This document shows positions 34,702 through 43,309 of a DNA stretch of 50,344 bases, piece by piece. The DNA lies in assembly GCA_014381505.1 (NCBI GenBank), contig JACNLK010000026.1, positions 1 to 50,344 on the forward strand, given 5' to 3'. The stretch's first letter is position 1; each line of letters opens with the position of its first letter. Made by a program: the position numbers and the translations under genes. This DNA is from Candidatus Desulfatifera sulfidica. GTDB lineage: Bacteria; Desulfobacterota; Desulfobulbia; Desulfobulbales; Desulfocapsaceae. The notes under the pieces were generated by a model. The model did no database searches and was not told the DNA's origin. It saw only the letters and a program-made list of their open reading frames with translations.

Positions 34702-36576
34702 ATGGCATGGCCAAAAATATTGATTGTTGATGACCGAATCGAGAATCTGGTGTCCCTGGAGACGCTGCTCGCTGATCTGCCGACACAGACTGTACGGGCA
34801 ACCTCCGGCAACGAGGCCCTGGCCCTGACCCTGGAACATGATTTCGCCCTGGTATTGCTGGATGTCCAGATGCCGGGTATGGATGGTTTTGAAGTTGCCC
34901 GTCTGCTGCACGAAAGCTCCAACACCAGGCATCTACCGATCATCTTTATTTCGGCGGTTTATTCGGGCGATGTGTTTCAAATCAAGGGGGTTGAATCCGG
35001 GGCTGTCGATTTTATCGAAAAGCCGATTATCCCGGAACTGCTGCGCGGCAAAGTTCGCCTGTTTCTTGAACTGCACGAATACCGCCAGCAGATGATAGAT
35101 CTGTCTACACGCGAAATCGTTTCCCAGATCTCTGACGGGATGCTGATCGTTAACCACAATGCCGAAATTCTGTTGGCAAACCCCGCCGCCGAAAAAATAT
35201 TAGGGAAAGAAGCTTCGCAACTGCTTGGTTCACATTTCGATACCACCCCGATACCGAAAAAACTTCAGGAAATATCCATTCCAACGGCTTCCGGTGAGAA
35301 ACTCTCCGTAGAGCTGAATGTTGCATCAATGAAATGGTCCGGAGAGGATGTGTACATCATCTCCATGCGCGACATCACCGAGCGCAAAAAAGCCGAAGAA
35401 CAGCACCTCAATCTTGAAACCCAGCTCCGGCAGAAGCACAAAATGGAAGCGCTCGGTTACATGGCTGGCGGCATGGCACACAACTTCAACAACAATCTGT
35501 CAATTATCCTCGGCAATATCGAACTCAGCCTGATGATACTGCCCCCCGACAGCGAGGTCATCCCCTTACTGAGAAACACCATAACAGCCATTAATCGCTC
35601 CAGTGATCTCATTCTGAAAATCGTCAGCTACAGCCGCAAGCAAGTTCAGCAGAAAGCCCCAATGCAGTTGACAACGATTATCGACGAAACCATTGACTTA
35701 CTCCGGTCGACCTTGCCATCCACCATCACTTTACAAAAAATCACCAGTCCCGAGTGTGATTCAACCTTTATTGATGCCGATGCCTCCCAGATCCAGGAAG
35801 CCCTGATCAACCTGTGTAATAACGCGATTCAGGCGATGAATGAAAAAGGGGAATTAAAGATCCTCCTTGAATCGGTTGACCTGCAACAACAGGACATCCC
35901 CGCACAGTACGATTGCCCCCCCGGACACTATGCCAAACTCAGCGTACAAGATAGCGGCTCTGGCATCTCTCCGGAAATACTCGACAAGATATTTGATCCC
36001 TTCTTCTCCACCAAAGAAGAACACGAAGGCGCCGGCATGGGACTGGCGACCGTTCAGGGGATGGTTGCGCAACATGGGGGAGTCATCACAGTCAACAGTA
36101 TCCTCGATCAGGGGACCGTGTTTAATCTCTACTTTCCGATCATTGAAGAGCCACACAGAGAAGAGCCAACCCCTGAAAATACAACTCTGCCAAGAGGAAC
36201 CGAACATATTCTCTTCGTTGACGATGATAAGATGTTGGCCTGCCTGGGTGAAAAACTACTGACCAAAATGGGTTATCAGGTCAGCACAATGACAGAGAGT
36301 ACCGAAGCCTTAAAAAGGTTTGCGGACAATGCCGAACAGTTCAATCTGGTCATCACCGATCAGACCATGCCGCAACTCAGCGGCAAAGAACTGATTCAAA
36401 AGATTAAAAAAATAAGACCTGACATTCCCACCATCCTTTGCACTGGCTACAGCAGCCAGATCAATAAAGAAGATGCCCAAGAACTGGGCATCAATGCCTT
36501 CATGATGAAGCCGTTGGATCTGCCCAACTTGGCTCAGACCGTAAGGCGAGTATTGAATGGAGAAAAAAACGAGTAG
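34702..36576 (+). CDS. Cytoplasmic hybrid kinase: REC-PAS-HisKA-HATPase-REC
   Basis: About 624 residues with no membrane segment. The N-terminal receiver (VLLDVQMPGMDGFEVARLL, acceptor Asp near residue 53; Lys in FIEKPI) is followed by a PAS domain (about 135-225), then HisKA with GGMAHNFNNNLSIILG, HATPase (NLCNNAIQAM, DSGSGIS, GAGMGLATV) and a C-terminal receiver (VITDQTMPQLSG). The kinase histidine is followed by Asn where most relatives, including the kinase at 24683, have Asp (AHDFNN). The receiver at the front suggests it accepts phosphate from the upstream three-receiver kinase. ATG at 34702 is used; a TTG at 34696 is possible. A dispersed repeat sits 26 bases before it. Confidence 0.92.
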   Translation: MAWPKILIVDDRIENLVSLETLLADLPTQTVRATSGNEALALTLEHDFALVLLDVQMPGMDGFEVARLLHESSNTRHLPIIFISAVYSGDVFQIKGVESGAVDFIEKPIIPELLRGKVRLFLELHEYRQQMIDLSTREIVSQISDGMLIVNHNAEILLANPAAEKILGKEASQLLGSHFDTTPIPKKLQEISIPTASGEKLSVELNVASMKWSGEDVYIISMRDITERKKAEEQHLNLETQLRQKHKMEALGYMAGGMAHNFNNNLSIILGNIELSLMILPPDSEVIPLLRNTITAINRSSDLILKIVSYSRKQVQQKAPMQLTTIIDETIDLLRSTLPSTITLQKITSPECDSTFIDADASQIQEALINLCNNAIQAMNEKGELKILLESVDLQQQDIPAQYDCPPGHYAKLSVQDSGSGISPEILDKIFDPFFSTKEEHEGAGMGLATVQGMVAQHGGVITVNSILDQGTVFNLYFPIIEEPHREEPTPENTTLPRGTEHILFVDDDKMLACLGEKLLTKMGYQVSTMTESTEALKRFADNAEQFNLVITDQTMPQLSGKELIQKIKKIRPDIPTILCTGYSSQINKEDAQELGINAFMMKPLDLPNLAQTVRRVLNGEKNE

Positions 36577-36915
36577 CCGCAGCAGGTTACCGAGATACGA
36601 CTTGTGAGGAAGCAGGCTTTTACCTACGAGGGCGGCTACGTTCAACGGTGTATAAAAAATATCATTTTAAAATACAAGAAGTTGTCAGTATCCTTGACAC
36701 ACAAAGCTTCATTCCTTACAACAAGGAAGACAAGATAAAAAAGTATTTAAATTTCAGCTTGTTGAACTGGTCAGACAATCAATCAAGGCTACCTTGACGT
36801 GACAGAATACAGGAATAATACTTGACTGACTGGTCAGTCGATCGCAAATCCAGATAAGGCCGCAACAGCTTTGGCGCTTGGAAACAAGGTTGGAAATGAT
36901 TTTTAACCCACAACG
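36577..36915. other. Non-coding region with operator-like palindromes
   Basis: About 340 bases after the last kinase. It contains a TTGACA (36694-36699), two related ACTGGTCAG elements, the palindrome TCAAGG-CTA-CCTTGA (36783-36797), and no supported gene. It may be the left-over control region of a lost gene. Confidence 0.55.
36766..36840. promoter_or_regulatory. TetR-like operator palindromes
   Basis: GACTGAC-TG-GTCAGTC at 36824-36839 is a perfect 7-2-7 palindrome that overlaps a TTGACT hexamer, a typical TetR-family operator form. A related half-degenerate copy, GAACTGGTCAGACAATC, lies about 63 bases upstream. No TetR gene or plus-strand target gene follows before the oppositely oriented tRNAs. 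Confidence 0.5.
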
Positions 36916-36956
36916 AAAAAAAGCGGGCACTTAGATTAGTTCTAAGTGCCCGCTTT
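36916..36956 (-). terminator. Terminator of the tRNA-Lys/tRNA-Glu transcript
   Basis: AAGCGGGCACTTAGA (36921-36935) pairs perfectly with 36941-36955. On the minus strand the hairpin is followed by a T-run (36916-36922), eight bases beyond the tRNA-Glu 3' end. Confidence 0.93.
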
Positions 36957-36963
36957 CATTATA

Positions 36964-37041
36964 TGGCGTCCCCAACCGGATTTGAACCGGTGTTGCCGGC
37001 GTGAAAGGCCGGTGTCCTGGACCTGACTAGACGATGGGGAC
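36964..37041 (-). tRNA. tRNA-Glu (anticodon UUC)
   Basis: A full cloverleaf of 78 nucleotides with encoded CCA. The acceptor stem GTCCCCA pairs with TGGGGAC. The anticodon arm CCGGC-CUUUCAC-GCCGG carries UUC, and the T arm contains GGTTCAAATCC. It lies 14 bases behind tRNA-Lys in the same transcript. Confidence 0.96.
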
Positions 37042-37055
37042 GGGTATGTATTTAC

Positions 37056-37131
37056 TGGTGGGTCGTGTGCGACTCGAACGCACGACTCTCTGCTTAAAAG
37101 GCAGATACTCTACCGACTGAGTTAACGACCC
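37056..37131 (-). tRNA. tRNA-Lys (anticodon UUU)
   Basis: A 76-nucleotide cloverleaf with encoded CCA. The acceptor stem GGGTCGT pairs with ACGACCC. The anticodon arm TCTGC-CTTTTAA-GCAGA carries UUU, and the T arm contains CGTTCGAGTCG. First gene of a two-tRNA operon. Confidence 0.96.
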
Positions 37132-37145
37132 TCCTAAAGCGATTT

Positions 37146-37174
37146 TTTATACCGATTTTCTCAGAAGGTGTCAA
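37146..37174 (-). promoter_or_regulatory. Promoter of the tRNA-Lys/tRNA-Glu operon
   Basis: On the minus strand a perfect TTGACA (37169-37174), a 17-base spacer and TATAAA (37146-37151, five of six) lie 15 bases ahead of the tRNA-Lys 5' end. This is the best promoter in the window. Confidence 0.85.
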
Positions 37175-37303
37175 GCCGAAAGAAACATTAATCGCAATTT
37201 ATCATTTGCTTTTCTGACCGTCAAGCACGAAAGAGCACGCAAACGGCTTTATTGGCGCACTGCACCGGACAACAAGGCAAGCTTGATGAAAGGCTAAAAT
37301 CAG

Positions 37304-37332
37304 TTGTAGGGGCAGGACAGGAATGCTATATA
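37304..37332 (+). promoter_or_regulatory. Likely promoter of the rdgC-like pair
   Basis: TTGTAG (37304-37309, four of six), a 17-base spacer and TATATA (37327-37332) lie about 65 bases before the rdgC-like ATG. Confidence 0.5.
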
Positions 37333-37397
37333 TTGAACCCTGAAGATGCCCACTCACGGGTACGCCAGTTTCTCAATGTTTTAAAGGATGAACACAG

Positions 37398-38003
37398 ATG
37401 GGTTTTTTAAAAGGTACCGCGGGCTTTGTCCGTTTCTCAACCGAAGGTGAGCTGCCCGAACCGTTTTGGGACTTTGTGGCCGAACGAGTGGCGGCCTTCT
37501 CCTTTAAGGACATCGACGACACCTATGACGAGTTTTCCATTGGCTGGGTCTCAATCCACAACATGTTCGACTCCGAGTTCAATTTTGCCGCCTATGCCAA
37601 TGGCGATTACGTGACCCTCGCCCTGCGCATCGATGAGCGCAAGGTCGCACCGGCCATCCTTAAAAAATTCATAGACAAGGAAGAGGAACGGATCAAAAAA
37701 GAAAAGCAGATCCACAAGATCAGCCGATCCATGCGCACCGAGATCAAGGAGAGAATGCGAGTGGAACTCATGCGTCGCGCCATACCAATCCCGTCTGTCT
37801 ACGAACTGTGCTGGAATGTGGCTGACTCAACCCTGCTTTTTTTCAACACCAGCAGCAAGGCCCACACCCTGCTGGAAGATCTGTTCAAAGAGACCTTCGG
37901 CCTGACCCTGACCCAACAGATTCCTTACAACACAGCCGAACATCTCCTGGACGGCGATGACATCACCAGCCTGGCCCGAATCAGCCCCGCTGTCTTCGTC
38001 TGA
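37398..38003 (+). CDS. rdgC: RdgC-like protein, N-terminal half
   Basis: A 201-residue protein that resembles the first two thirds of the recombination-associated protein RdgC. Visible features are IGWVSIHNMFDSEF (about 49-62), a charged helical segment rich in Glu/Lys (about 90-120) with the KERMRVELMRRAIP stretch, and LLFFNTSSKAHTLLEDLFKETFG (about 148-170). E. coli RdgC has about 303 residues and forms a ring around DNA that limits RecA action. Here the similarity stops after about 200 residues and the following gene appears to supply the rest, so the protein may be split. Start: AAAGGATG then ATG at 37398 with AAAGGA in the leader. Confidence 0.78.
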   Translation: MGFLKGTAGFVRFSTEGELPEPFWDFVAERVAAFSFKDIDDTYDEFSIGWVSIHNMFDSEFNFAAYANGDYVTLALRIDERKVAPAILKKFIDKEEERIKKEKQIHKISRSMRTEIKERMRVELMRRAIPIPSVYELCWNVADSTLLFFNTSSKAHTLLEDLFKETFGLTLTQQIPYNTAEHLLDGDDITSLARISPAVFV

Positions 38004-38055
38004 TAATCTGCTGCAGTTACAGTCACACCCCTTTTACTATACGGACCCCATACCC

Positions 38056-38610
38056 ATGGATCTTGTTGACCTCATAGTTGAAAAACGTTTTCTCGGCCAG
38101 GAATTTCTCACCTGGCTGTGGTGGAAGAGTGAAGAGCGCGGTGGCAGTATTGAGCTGCCCGGCCAGGGCGATATCCTGGTGATCTTTGAAAAGCATATGC
38201 TCCTGGAATTTGGCGAGGGCGAGGCCAGCGAAAAGCTGATCTGCAGCGGCCTGCAATCCGAACTCCAGGAGGCACGAACCGGCCTGACCATGGGAAAAAA
38301 ACTAGAACAGGCCCGAATCCGTCTGGCCCAAAACGAGCACGAATGGAACGTGACCCTGACGGCCACACTCATGGAGTTTCGCAGTGTGCGCCTGCCCAAA
38401 ACCGAGGGCACCGAACAGGGCAGCAATAATCCTGAGGAGCTCGAGGGCATGGTCCTTGAACGAATCTTCCTCTTTGAAGAACTGGTCCGCCTGATCAATG
38501 ATCTCTTCCGCATCTTCCTGGCAATCCGGGTTGGCGAACAATGGCGCGGAGAAGTTCTCAAGATCAAAACCTGGATTGACCACACCCGCATCGCCCATAC
38601 AGAGACCTGA
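38056..38610 (+). CDS. Partner of the RdgC-like protein, possible C-terminal half
   Basis: A 184-residue soluble protein that I do not recognise with certainty. It begins [27 protein letters not shown], then has two beta-rich stretches ([20 protein letters not shown]) and a long helical region. In order and spacing its [12 protein letters not shown] and [18 protein letters not shown] segments look like the C-terminal portion of E. coli RdgC (the SEEITNHIEAGKVVTKLAL...KRLKF part). The chosen ATG lies 53 bases after the rdgC stop; an in-frame ATG at 37957 inside rdgC would give 217 residues but adds low-complexity sequence. Co-transcription with rdgC and gatB is likely. Confidence 0.6.
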   Translation: MDLVDLIVEKRFLGQEFLTWLWWKSEERGGSIELPGQGDILVIFEKHMLLEFGEGEASEKLICSGLQSELQEARTGLTMGKKLEQARIRLAQNEHEWNVTLTATLMEFRSVRLPKTEGTEQGSNNPEELEGMVLERIFLFEELVRLINDLFRIFLAIRVGEQWRGEVLKIKTWIDHTRIAHTET

Positions 38611-38638
38611 ACAAAAAAGGCAAGCAAACGGTATTATT

Positions 38639-40063
38639 ATGGAATTTGAAACAGTTATCGGCCTGGAAATTCACGCCCAGCTCAAAACCAAGACCAAGAT
38701 TTTCTGCGGCTGCGCCACCACCTTTGGAGAGGCGCCAAACACCCAAACCTGTCCGGTCTGTCTCGGTATGCCCGGGGTTTTGCCTGTTCTGAACAGTCAG
38801 GTGGTGGAATTTTCCATCAAGATGGGGCTGGCCACCGACTCCCGGATCAACCGTGTCAACCAGTTCGCCCGCAAAAACTACTTCTACCCCGACCTGCCCA
38901 AGGGCTACCAGACCTCACAGTTTGACCTGCCGATTGTCGAACAGGGCCAGATCGAGATCGAGGTGGACGGCAAGACCAAGACTATCGGCATCACCCGTAT
39001 GCACATGGAAGAAGATGCCGGCAAGCTGATCCACGACGAGCGCGAGCCCCTCTCCTATGTGGACCTCAACCGCACCGGCACGCCACTCCTCGAGATCGTC
39101 TCGGAACCGGACCTGCGCTCCCCGGAAGAGGCCTATGCCTATCTGCGCAAGATCCACGCCATCCTCCGCTACCTCGATATCTGCGACGGCAACATGCAGG
39201 AGGGCAGCTTCCGCTGTGATGCCAATATCTCCCTGAGACCCATGGGCCAGGAAGAGCTTGGTACCCGGACTGAACTCAAAAACATGAACTCCTTCCGCAA
39301 TGTCCAGAACGCCCTGGAATACGAAGTACGGCGTCAGCGCGACATCCTTCTCGACGGCGGCACGATCACCCAGGCCACCCTGCTCTGGGATCCGGACCGC
39401 AACCGCACCGAGTCCATGCGCAGCAAGGAAGAGGCCCATGATTACCGTTATTTTCCCTGCCCGGACCTGGTCCCCATCGAGATCGACGATGAGTGGATTG
39501 AGCGAGTACGCACCACCCTGCCCGAGCTGCCGGATCAACGCAAAGCGCGCTTCACCAGCGACTACGAACTACCCGAGTACGATGCCGGTCTGCTCACCGC
39601 CTCGCGCGAACTGGCCGACTATTTCGAAACCACGGTCCAGGCCGGAGCCCAGGCCAAAAAGACTTCCAACTGGATCATGTCCGAGCTGCTGCGCGAACTC
39701 AAGGGTGAGGAGATCTCCAGTTGCCCAGTCAAGCCCGAGCAACTGGGCGCGTTGCTGATCATGGTTGACCAGGGAACCATCAATGGCAAAATCGCCAAGA
39801 CCGTATTTCAGGAGATGATGCAAAGCGGCAAAGATCCGGAAGTGGTGGTGAAAGAAAAAAATCTCGTTCAGGTCTCAGACGAGGGTGAAATCCTGGTTAT
39901 GGTCAGGGAAATCATTGCCGACAATCCCGGACAGGTCGAAGAGTTCAAGGGCGGCAAGACCAAGCTCATGGGCTTCTTTGTTGGTCAGTTGATGCAGAAG
40001 AGTAAGGGCAAGGCCAACCCCAAGATGGCCAACGACCTGTTCAGCAAGGAACTCGAGGCCTGA
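38639..40063 (+). CDS. gatB: Aspartyl/glutamyl-tRNA amidotransferase subunit B
   Basis: A 474-residue cytoplasmic enzyme subunit that phosphorylates and amidates Glu-tRNA-Gln (and Asp-tRNA-Asn). The start at 38639 gives the canonical [25 protein letters not shown]; a longer frame begins inside the preceding gene and is rejected. Conserved blocks are [19 protein letters not shown] (about 77-95), [13 protein letters not shown] (about 121-133), [40 protein letters not shown] and the C-terminal tail domain (YqeY-like, from about 330). gatA and gatC are not in the window. The weak ribosome site suggests moderate expression or coupling. Confidence 0.97.
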   Translation: MEFETVIGLEIHAQLKTKTKIFCGCATTFGEAPNTQTCPVCLGMPGVLPVLNSQVVEFSIKMGLATDSRINRVNQFARKNYFYPDLPKGYQTSQFDLPIVEQGQIEIEVDGKTKTIGITRMHMEEDAGKLIHDEREPLSYVDLNRTGTPLLEIVSEPDLRSPEEAYAYLRKIHAILRYLDICDGNMQEGSFRCDANISLRPMGQEELGTRTELKNMNSFRNVQNALEYEVRRQRDILLDGGTITQATLLWDPDRNRTESMRSKEEAHDYRYFPCPDLVPIEIDDEWIERVRTTLPELPDQRKARFTSDYELPEYDAGLLTASRELADYFETTVQAGAQAKKTSNWIMSELLRELKGEEISSCPVKPEQLGALLIMVDQGTINGKIAKTVFQEMMQSGKDPEVVVKEKNLVQVSDEGEILVMVREIIADNPGQVEEFKGGKTKLMGFFVGQLMQKSKGKANPKMANDLFSKELEA

Positions 40064-40077
40064 TGGAGCCCTAAGCC

Positions 40078-40809
40078 ATGGACAAGGAGCAGTGGCAGGA
40101 AAAAGGGCAGGGACACCGACAACGACTTCGAGACCGTTTTCTTGAGCGTGGCCTGGAGGGGTTCACAGATGCCGAAGTTCTGGAACTGCTGCTCACCTTT
40201 GGCACGCCGCGCAGTGACTGCAAAGAACCCGCCCGGGCCGCCCTGCAGGAGTTCGGTTCTCTGGCCGCAGTCCTTGAAGCGCCACTCACTGCCCTGCAGA
40301 AGATTAAGGGGATCGGCCCCAAAAACAGTTTTGCCATCCACTTTGCCCAGGCAACCGCCCGCCGCTACCTGGCAGCCAGGCTGCAGGGCAAGCGCTACCT
40401 CCACTCATCGGGTGAGGTGCGCGATTTCCTGCTCCATTCCCTGCGCGGCCTGAAAAAAGAGGTCTTTCAGGTCATCTTTCTCGACACGGCCCATGCCATC
40501 ATCGACACCAGGACCGTGGCCGAGGGAACCATCAACGTCAACACCATCTACCCGCGTGAACTCCTGCAGCAGGCCATGGAACTGAACGCCGCCGCTCTGA
40601 TCCTCGCCCACAATCACCCATCCGGCAGTCTGCAACCCTCCTCACAGGACCTTCAATTGACCCGAAGCCTGTGTCTGGTGGGCTCATTCATGCACATCCA
40701 GATTCTCGACCACCTGATCATCGGCGACGGATGTTACTCCATGGCGGATCACGGCCTCATGGAAGAGTTGCGCCAGGATGCCGTTCGCGCAGCCGAGACC
40801 CTGCGCTGA
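40078..40809 (+). CDS. radC: RadC-family JAB1 domain protein
   Basis: A 243-residue protein. The N-terminal helix-hairpin-helix region (IKGIGPKNSFAIHFAQA, about 78-94) is followed by the JAB1/MPN+ domain from about 120. The zinc motif HNHPSGSLQPSSQD (HxHx10D, about 183-196) and the upstream glutamate (KEVFQVIFLD) are conserved, so the metalloprotease-like site appears intact. Despite its name, RadC's role in DNA repair is not established. It starts 14 bases after the gatB stop. Immediately after its stop codon lies a 110-bp palindromic element whose left arm begins two bases after radC ends. Confidence 0.93.
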   Translation: MDKEQWQEKGQGHRQRLRDRFLERGLEGFTDAEVLELLLTFGTPRSDCKEPARAALQEFGSLAAVLEAPLTALQKIKGIGPKNSFAIHFAQATARRYLAARLQGKRYLHSSGEVRDFLLHSLRGLKKEVFQVIFLDTAHAIIDTRTVAEGTINVNTIYPRELLQQAMELNAAALILAHNHPSGSLQPSSQDLQLTRSLCLVGSFMHIQILDHLIIGDGCYSMADHGLMEELRQDAVRAAETLR

Positions 40810-40919
40810 CGTAACTGTCCAGCAGTACCACATCTGCTTTGTCATCGGCCTGCTCGTGTACCGATCGGTACACTTCGCAGACCTCTTTCGCGCATCTGCG
40901 GCACTGCTGGACAGTTACG
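40810..40919. repeat. 110-bp palindromic element downstream of radC
   Basis: The terminal 17 bases CGTAACTGTCCAGCAGT (40810-40826) are perfectly inverted at 40903-40919. At the centre is the perfect palindrome GTGTACCGATCGGTACAC (40856-40873). The two 53-base halves align without gaps with mismatches in between. A third copy of the arm sequence (TGCTGGACAGTTACCG) occurs at 41055-41070 and a weaker one at 41081-41098. Such structure suits a miniature mobile element or remnant of an IS end. Confidence 0.7.
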
Positions 40920-41172
40920 GTCTTAAACTTAATACCTGCTTCCGACATATTTTAAGACAAAAACCAATCACACCTCTTGGCGTCCGAGTAAGCCTGAAAA
41001 GACTTCGGAGTCTGTTGTTGCTGTGCAAATAAATACCGTGGGCCCCGGTTGCCTTGCTGGACAGTTACCGAATTTGAACCGCTGTGGAACAGTTACACAC
41101 GACGAAGGGGATCGGAATTGTTACAACACCATCAAGCGTATTGCGTGTTATGAAATCTCGCTGGACAAACTC
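40920..41172. other. Non-coding spacer between the palindrome and hemW
   Basis: It carries a further arm copy (41055-41070) and GTGGAACAGTTACAC (41084-41098), but no supported gene. A frame open from 41023 joins hemW in phase; its first 50 residues look non-coding. Confidence 0.55.
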
Positions 41173-42300
41173 ATGAGCTGTCTATATATCCACATTCCGT
41201 TCTGTCTGCAGAAATGCGCCTATTGCTCCTTTGTCTCCTTTGGCGGGCGAGAAGAACTCTTTGGTCGTTACGTGGCGACCCTCTGCCGGGAGGCTGAACA
41301 GACTGCAGCCCGAGCGGCCCATACACCGCTGAGCACCCTGTTCTTTGGCGGCGGCACCCCCAGTCTGCTCCCTGCTGCATCAATCAGCAAGATCATCGAC
41401 TGTTGCCACGACCTGCTTGGCTTTACTTCCGGGATTGAAATTTCACTCGAGGCCAATCCCGGAACCATCGACTATGCAAAACTTGCTGAACTGCGCCGGG
41501 CCGGGGTCAACCGCTTGTCCATCGGAGTCCAGAGCTTTGATGACCATGAACTGCACAGATTAGGGCGCGCCCACAACGGCGAGCAGGCCCTGACGACTGT
41601 CAGGCATGCCAGAAAGGCAGGGTTTGACAATCTCAGCCTGGATCTGATGTCAGGTCTGCCCGGCCAGTCAGCGGATGCCTGGCGTCGGAATCTGGAACAG
41701 GCCCTGGCCCTCAATCCGGAGCACCTCTCCTGCTACCAGCTGACCATTGAAGAGGACACACCTTTTGGCCGCCTCCAGAATCAAGGCCTCCTGGAGCTGC
41801 CCCATGAAGATGCAATTGTAGCCATGGATGAGATAACCCACACTCTCTGTCCTGCAGCCGGACTCGAACGCTACGAGATCTCCAACTTTGCCCGCCCCGG
41901 TCAGGAATGCCGGCACAACCTCAACTACTGGCACAATCGCCCCTATCTTGCGCTTGGGGCCGGAGCGGTCTCCTACGACACCAAGCGACGGCAGCGACGG
42001 CTCAGTGACCCTCAACGCTACTGCGAGCTCATGGAGTCAGGGGATTCTATTGTTATTGACGAGGAAAATCTGGGCACTGAGGCCAGCTTCCGCGAGACTA
42101 TCATCATGGGCCTGCGCCTGATCCAAGGTGTTTCAATCAACGAACTGCAGCACCGTTTCCACCTCAATCCAGGCAGCTATTACGGCGAGACACTTGATCG
42201 CCTGATCAGCCGGAATCTGCTGATCATCGAGCAGGACAGACTCCGCCTCACCCCCCACGGCCTCACCTTTGCCAACAGAGTCATGGCCGAACTGGTCTGA
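41173..42300 (+). CDS. hemW: Radical SAM heme chaperone HemW
   Basis: A 375-residue protein. The start at 41173 gives MSCLYIHIPFCLQKCAYCSF, with the CxxxCxxC [4Fe-4S] motif (C11, C15, C18 region) very close to the N-terminus. FFGGGTPSLL (about 57-66), ISLEANPGT, VNRLSIGVQSFDD, LDLMSGLPGQ and YQLTIEEDTPFG are HemW blocks. The usual C-terminal HemN-like winged-helix region follows (LTPHGLTFANRVMAEL). HemW has the fold of oxygen-independent coproporphyrinogen oxidase HemN but inserts heme into proteins rather than oxidising porphyrin. No other heme genes are adjacent, and the sequence upstream is the mobile-like palindrome region. Confidence 0.94.
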   Translation: MSCLYIHIPFCLQKCAYCSFVSFGGREELFGRYVATLCREAEQTAARAAHTPLSTLFFGGGTPSLLPAASISKIIDCCHDLLGFTSGIEISLEANPGTIDYAKLAELRRAGVNRLSIGVQSFDDHELHRLGRAHNGEQALTTVRHARKAGFDNLSLDLMSGLPGQSADAWRRNLEQALALNPEHLSCYQLTIEEDTPFGRLQNQGLLELPHEDAIVAMDEITHTLCPAAGLERYEISNFARPGQECRHNLNYWHNRPYLALGAGAVSYDTKRRQRRLSDPQRYCELMESGDSIVIDEENLGTEASFRETIIMGLRLIQGVSINELQHRFHLNPGSYYGETLDRLISRNLLIIEQDRLRLTPHGLTFANRVMAELV

Positions 42301-42312
42301 ATCCCCACCCGC

Positions 42313-42335
42313 AAAGACAATTTTTCAAGGTACCC
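42313..42335 (+). repeat. Dispersed repeat copy overlapping the EI24-protein stop codon
   Basis: AAAGACAATTTTTCAAGGTA followed by CCC; 22 of 23 identical to 34654-34676. The minus-strand stop codon of the membrane protein (42325-42327) lies within it. Confidence 0.75.
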
Positions 42336-43113
42336 TCGGACCGGGCTGGCCATCAAGGACCATGAAGTTGAGGGTCGTATGGACCGTAAACAGGGGAAAG
42401 AGAAAGGCAATAAGAAAGATATTCACCAGTGGAATCATGCCCAGGAGGGCCGCCAGAAGACCAAGACGCAAGGTGGCCAGCCAATGACGTTTGAGCCAGG
42501 CCATCTTGCGGCCCAGGGTCCAGCGGCGCCGGGCAGTGGGATAATCAAGAAACATCAGGGCCGAACACCAGCTGTAAATGAGAATGACCAGAATTTGGCC
42601 GATAATGGGGATGAAGTTGAGGCCAAAGGCCAGAACTGATAGCAGCAGTCCGACCAGGGCGATCTTCAGCCCCTCGCGCAGATCAACCAATACCCCGATC
42701 AGGGTGAAGGGCGCGTCCTCTTCAAAGTCATGTCCGGCCTTTTTCTTTTCCACGGCAACGCTCAGGAAGACATAACTGGGCGTGGTCAGGGTATAGGCAA
42801 CAAAAAAAGCGAGATAAAAGGCGATCAGTCGGCTCAGGAGGAGAAAGATCCATTTCAGAATCCACCAGCCCTGGAATTTGATCCAGCCCCAGATTCCGAC
42901 CACCTCCGGTCCCTGCTGAAAAAAATTCCCGGTCAGTTGATCCATGAGGGCCGTGGTCAGCTGATAGCCCCCCCAGGTCAGCCCAAGGGTCACAGCCACC
43001 AGCAGCAGACTCCAGCCCATGAGACGACCACTGCTGAACAGAAACCGGGTGGCCTGACCCAAGGTGACCCAGGTCTTGACTGATGATGGCAGGGCAGGGG
43101 AACGGGACATCAT
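42325..43113 (-). CDS. EI24/CysZ-like multi-span membrane protein
   Basis: A 262-residue protein with about five hydrophobic segments and the EI24 domain layout: PALPSSVKTWVTLGQATRFL at the start, a long loop (about 125-150, KKKAGHDFEEDAPF), ALVGLLLSVLAFGLNFIPIIGQI (about 170-192) and SALMFLDYPTARRRWTLGRKM (about 200-220). CysZ relatives import sulfate, but many EI24 proteins have other unknown roles; in a sulfate-utilising organism a sulfate or metabolite transport function is plausible though not shown. It runs convergent with hemW and divergent from radA. Its last codons and stop overlap a copy of the dispersed repeat, so the repeat shaped its C-terminus. Confidence 0.85.
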   Translation of the reverse strand: MMSRSPALPSSVKTWVTLGQATRFLFSSGRLMGWSLLLVAVTLGLTWGGYQLTTALMDQLTGNFFQQGPEVVGIWGWIKFQGWWILKWIFLLLSRLIAFYLAFFVAYTLTTPSYVFLSVAVEKKKAGHDFEEDAPFTLIGVLVDLREGLKIALVGLLLSVLAFGLNFIPIIGQILVILIYSWCSALMFLDYPTARRRWTLGRKMAWLKRHWLATLRLGLLAALLGMIPLVNIFLIAFLFPLFTVHTTLNFMVLDGQPGPRVP

Positions 43114-43309
43114 GAGGACCTCAAAAAAGTAAAAAACAGTCGTGACAGCCGTAGATCGCTGGCAATTTCATCCAACTCTCGGTATTCTCTTTACAGGAAT
43201 AAGAAATATTTTTCAAGATGGGGCCAGGACCACTCCGGGCTCCCCAACGTCCATCTTTCAACATGGACGCAAGACCAGACAGCCTTCGGTTCTTCCATTC
43301 TTCCAGCCC

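Noticed and set aside
36577-37131. Integrated element at the tRNA pair
   Set aside because: No integrase gene and no copy of a tRNA 3' end elsewhere in the window could be found by eye.
38915-39538. Minus-strand frame of 207 residues opposite gatB
   Set aside because: gatB is unmistakable; the opposite frame lacks start signals and known motifs.
40757-40948. Minus-strand 63-residue frame across the radC palindrome
   Set aside because: It is created by the inverted-repeat element, lacks a ribosome site and resembles no known protein.
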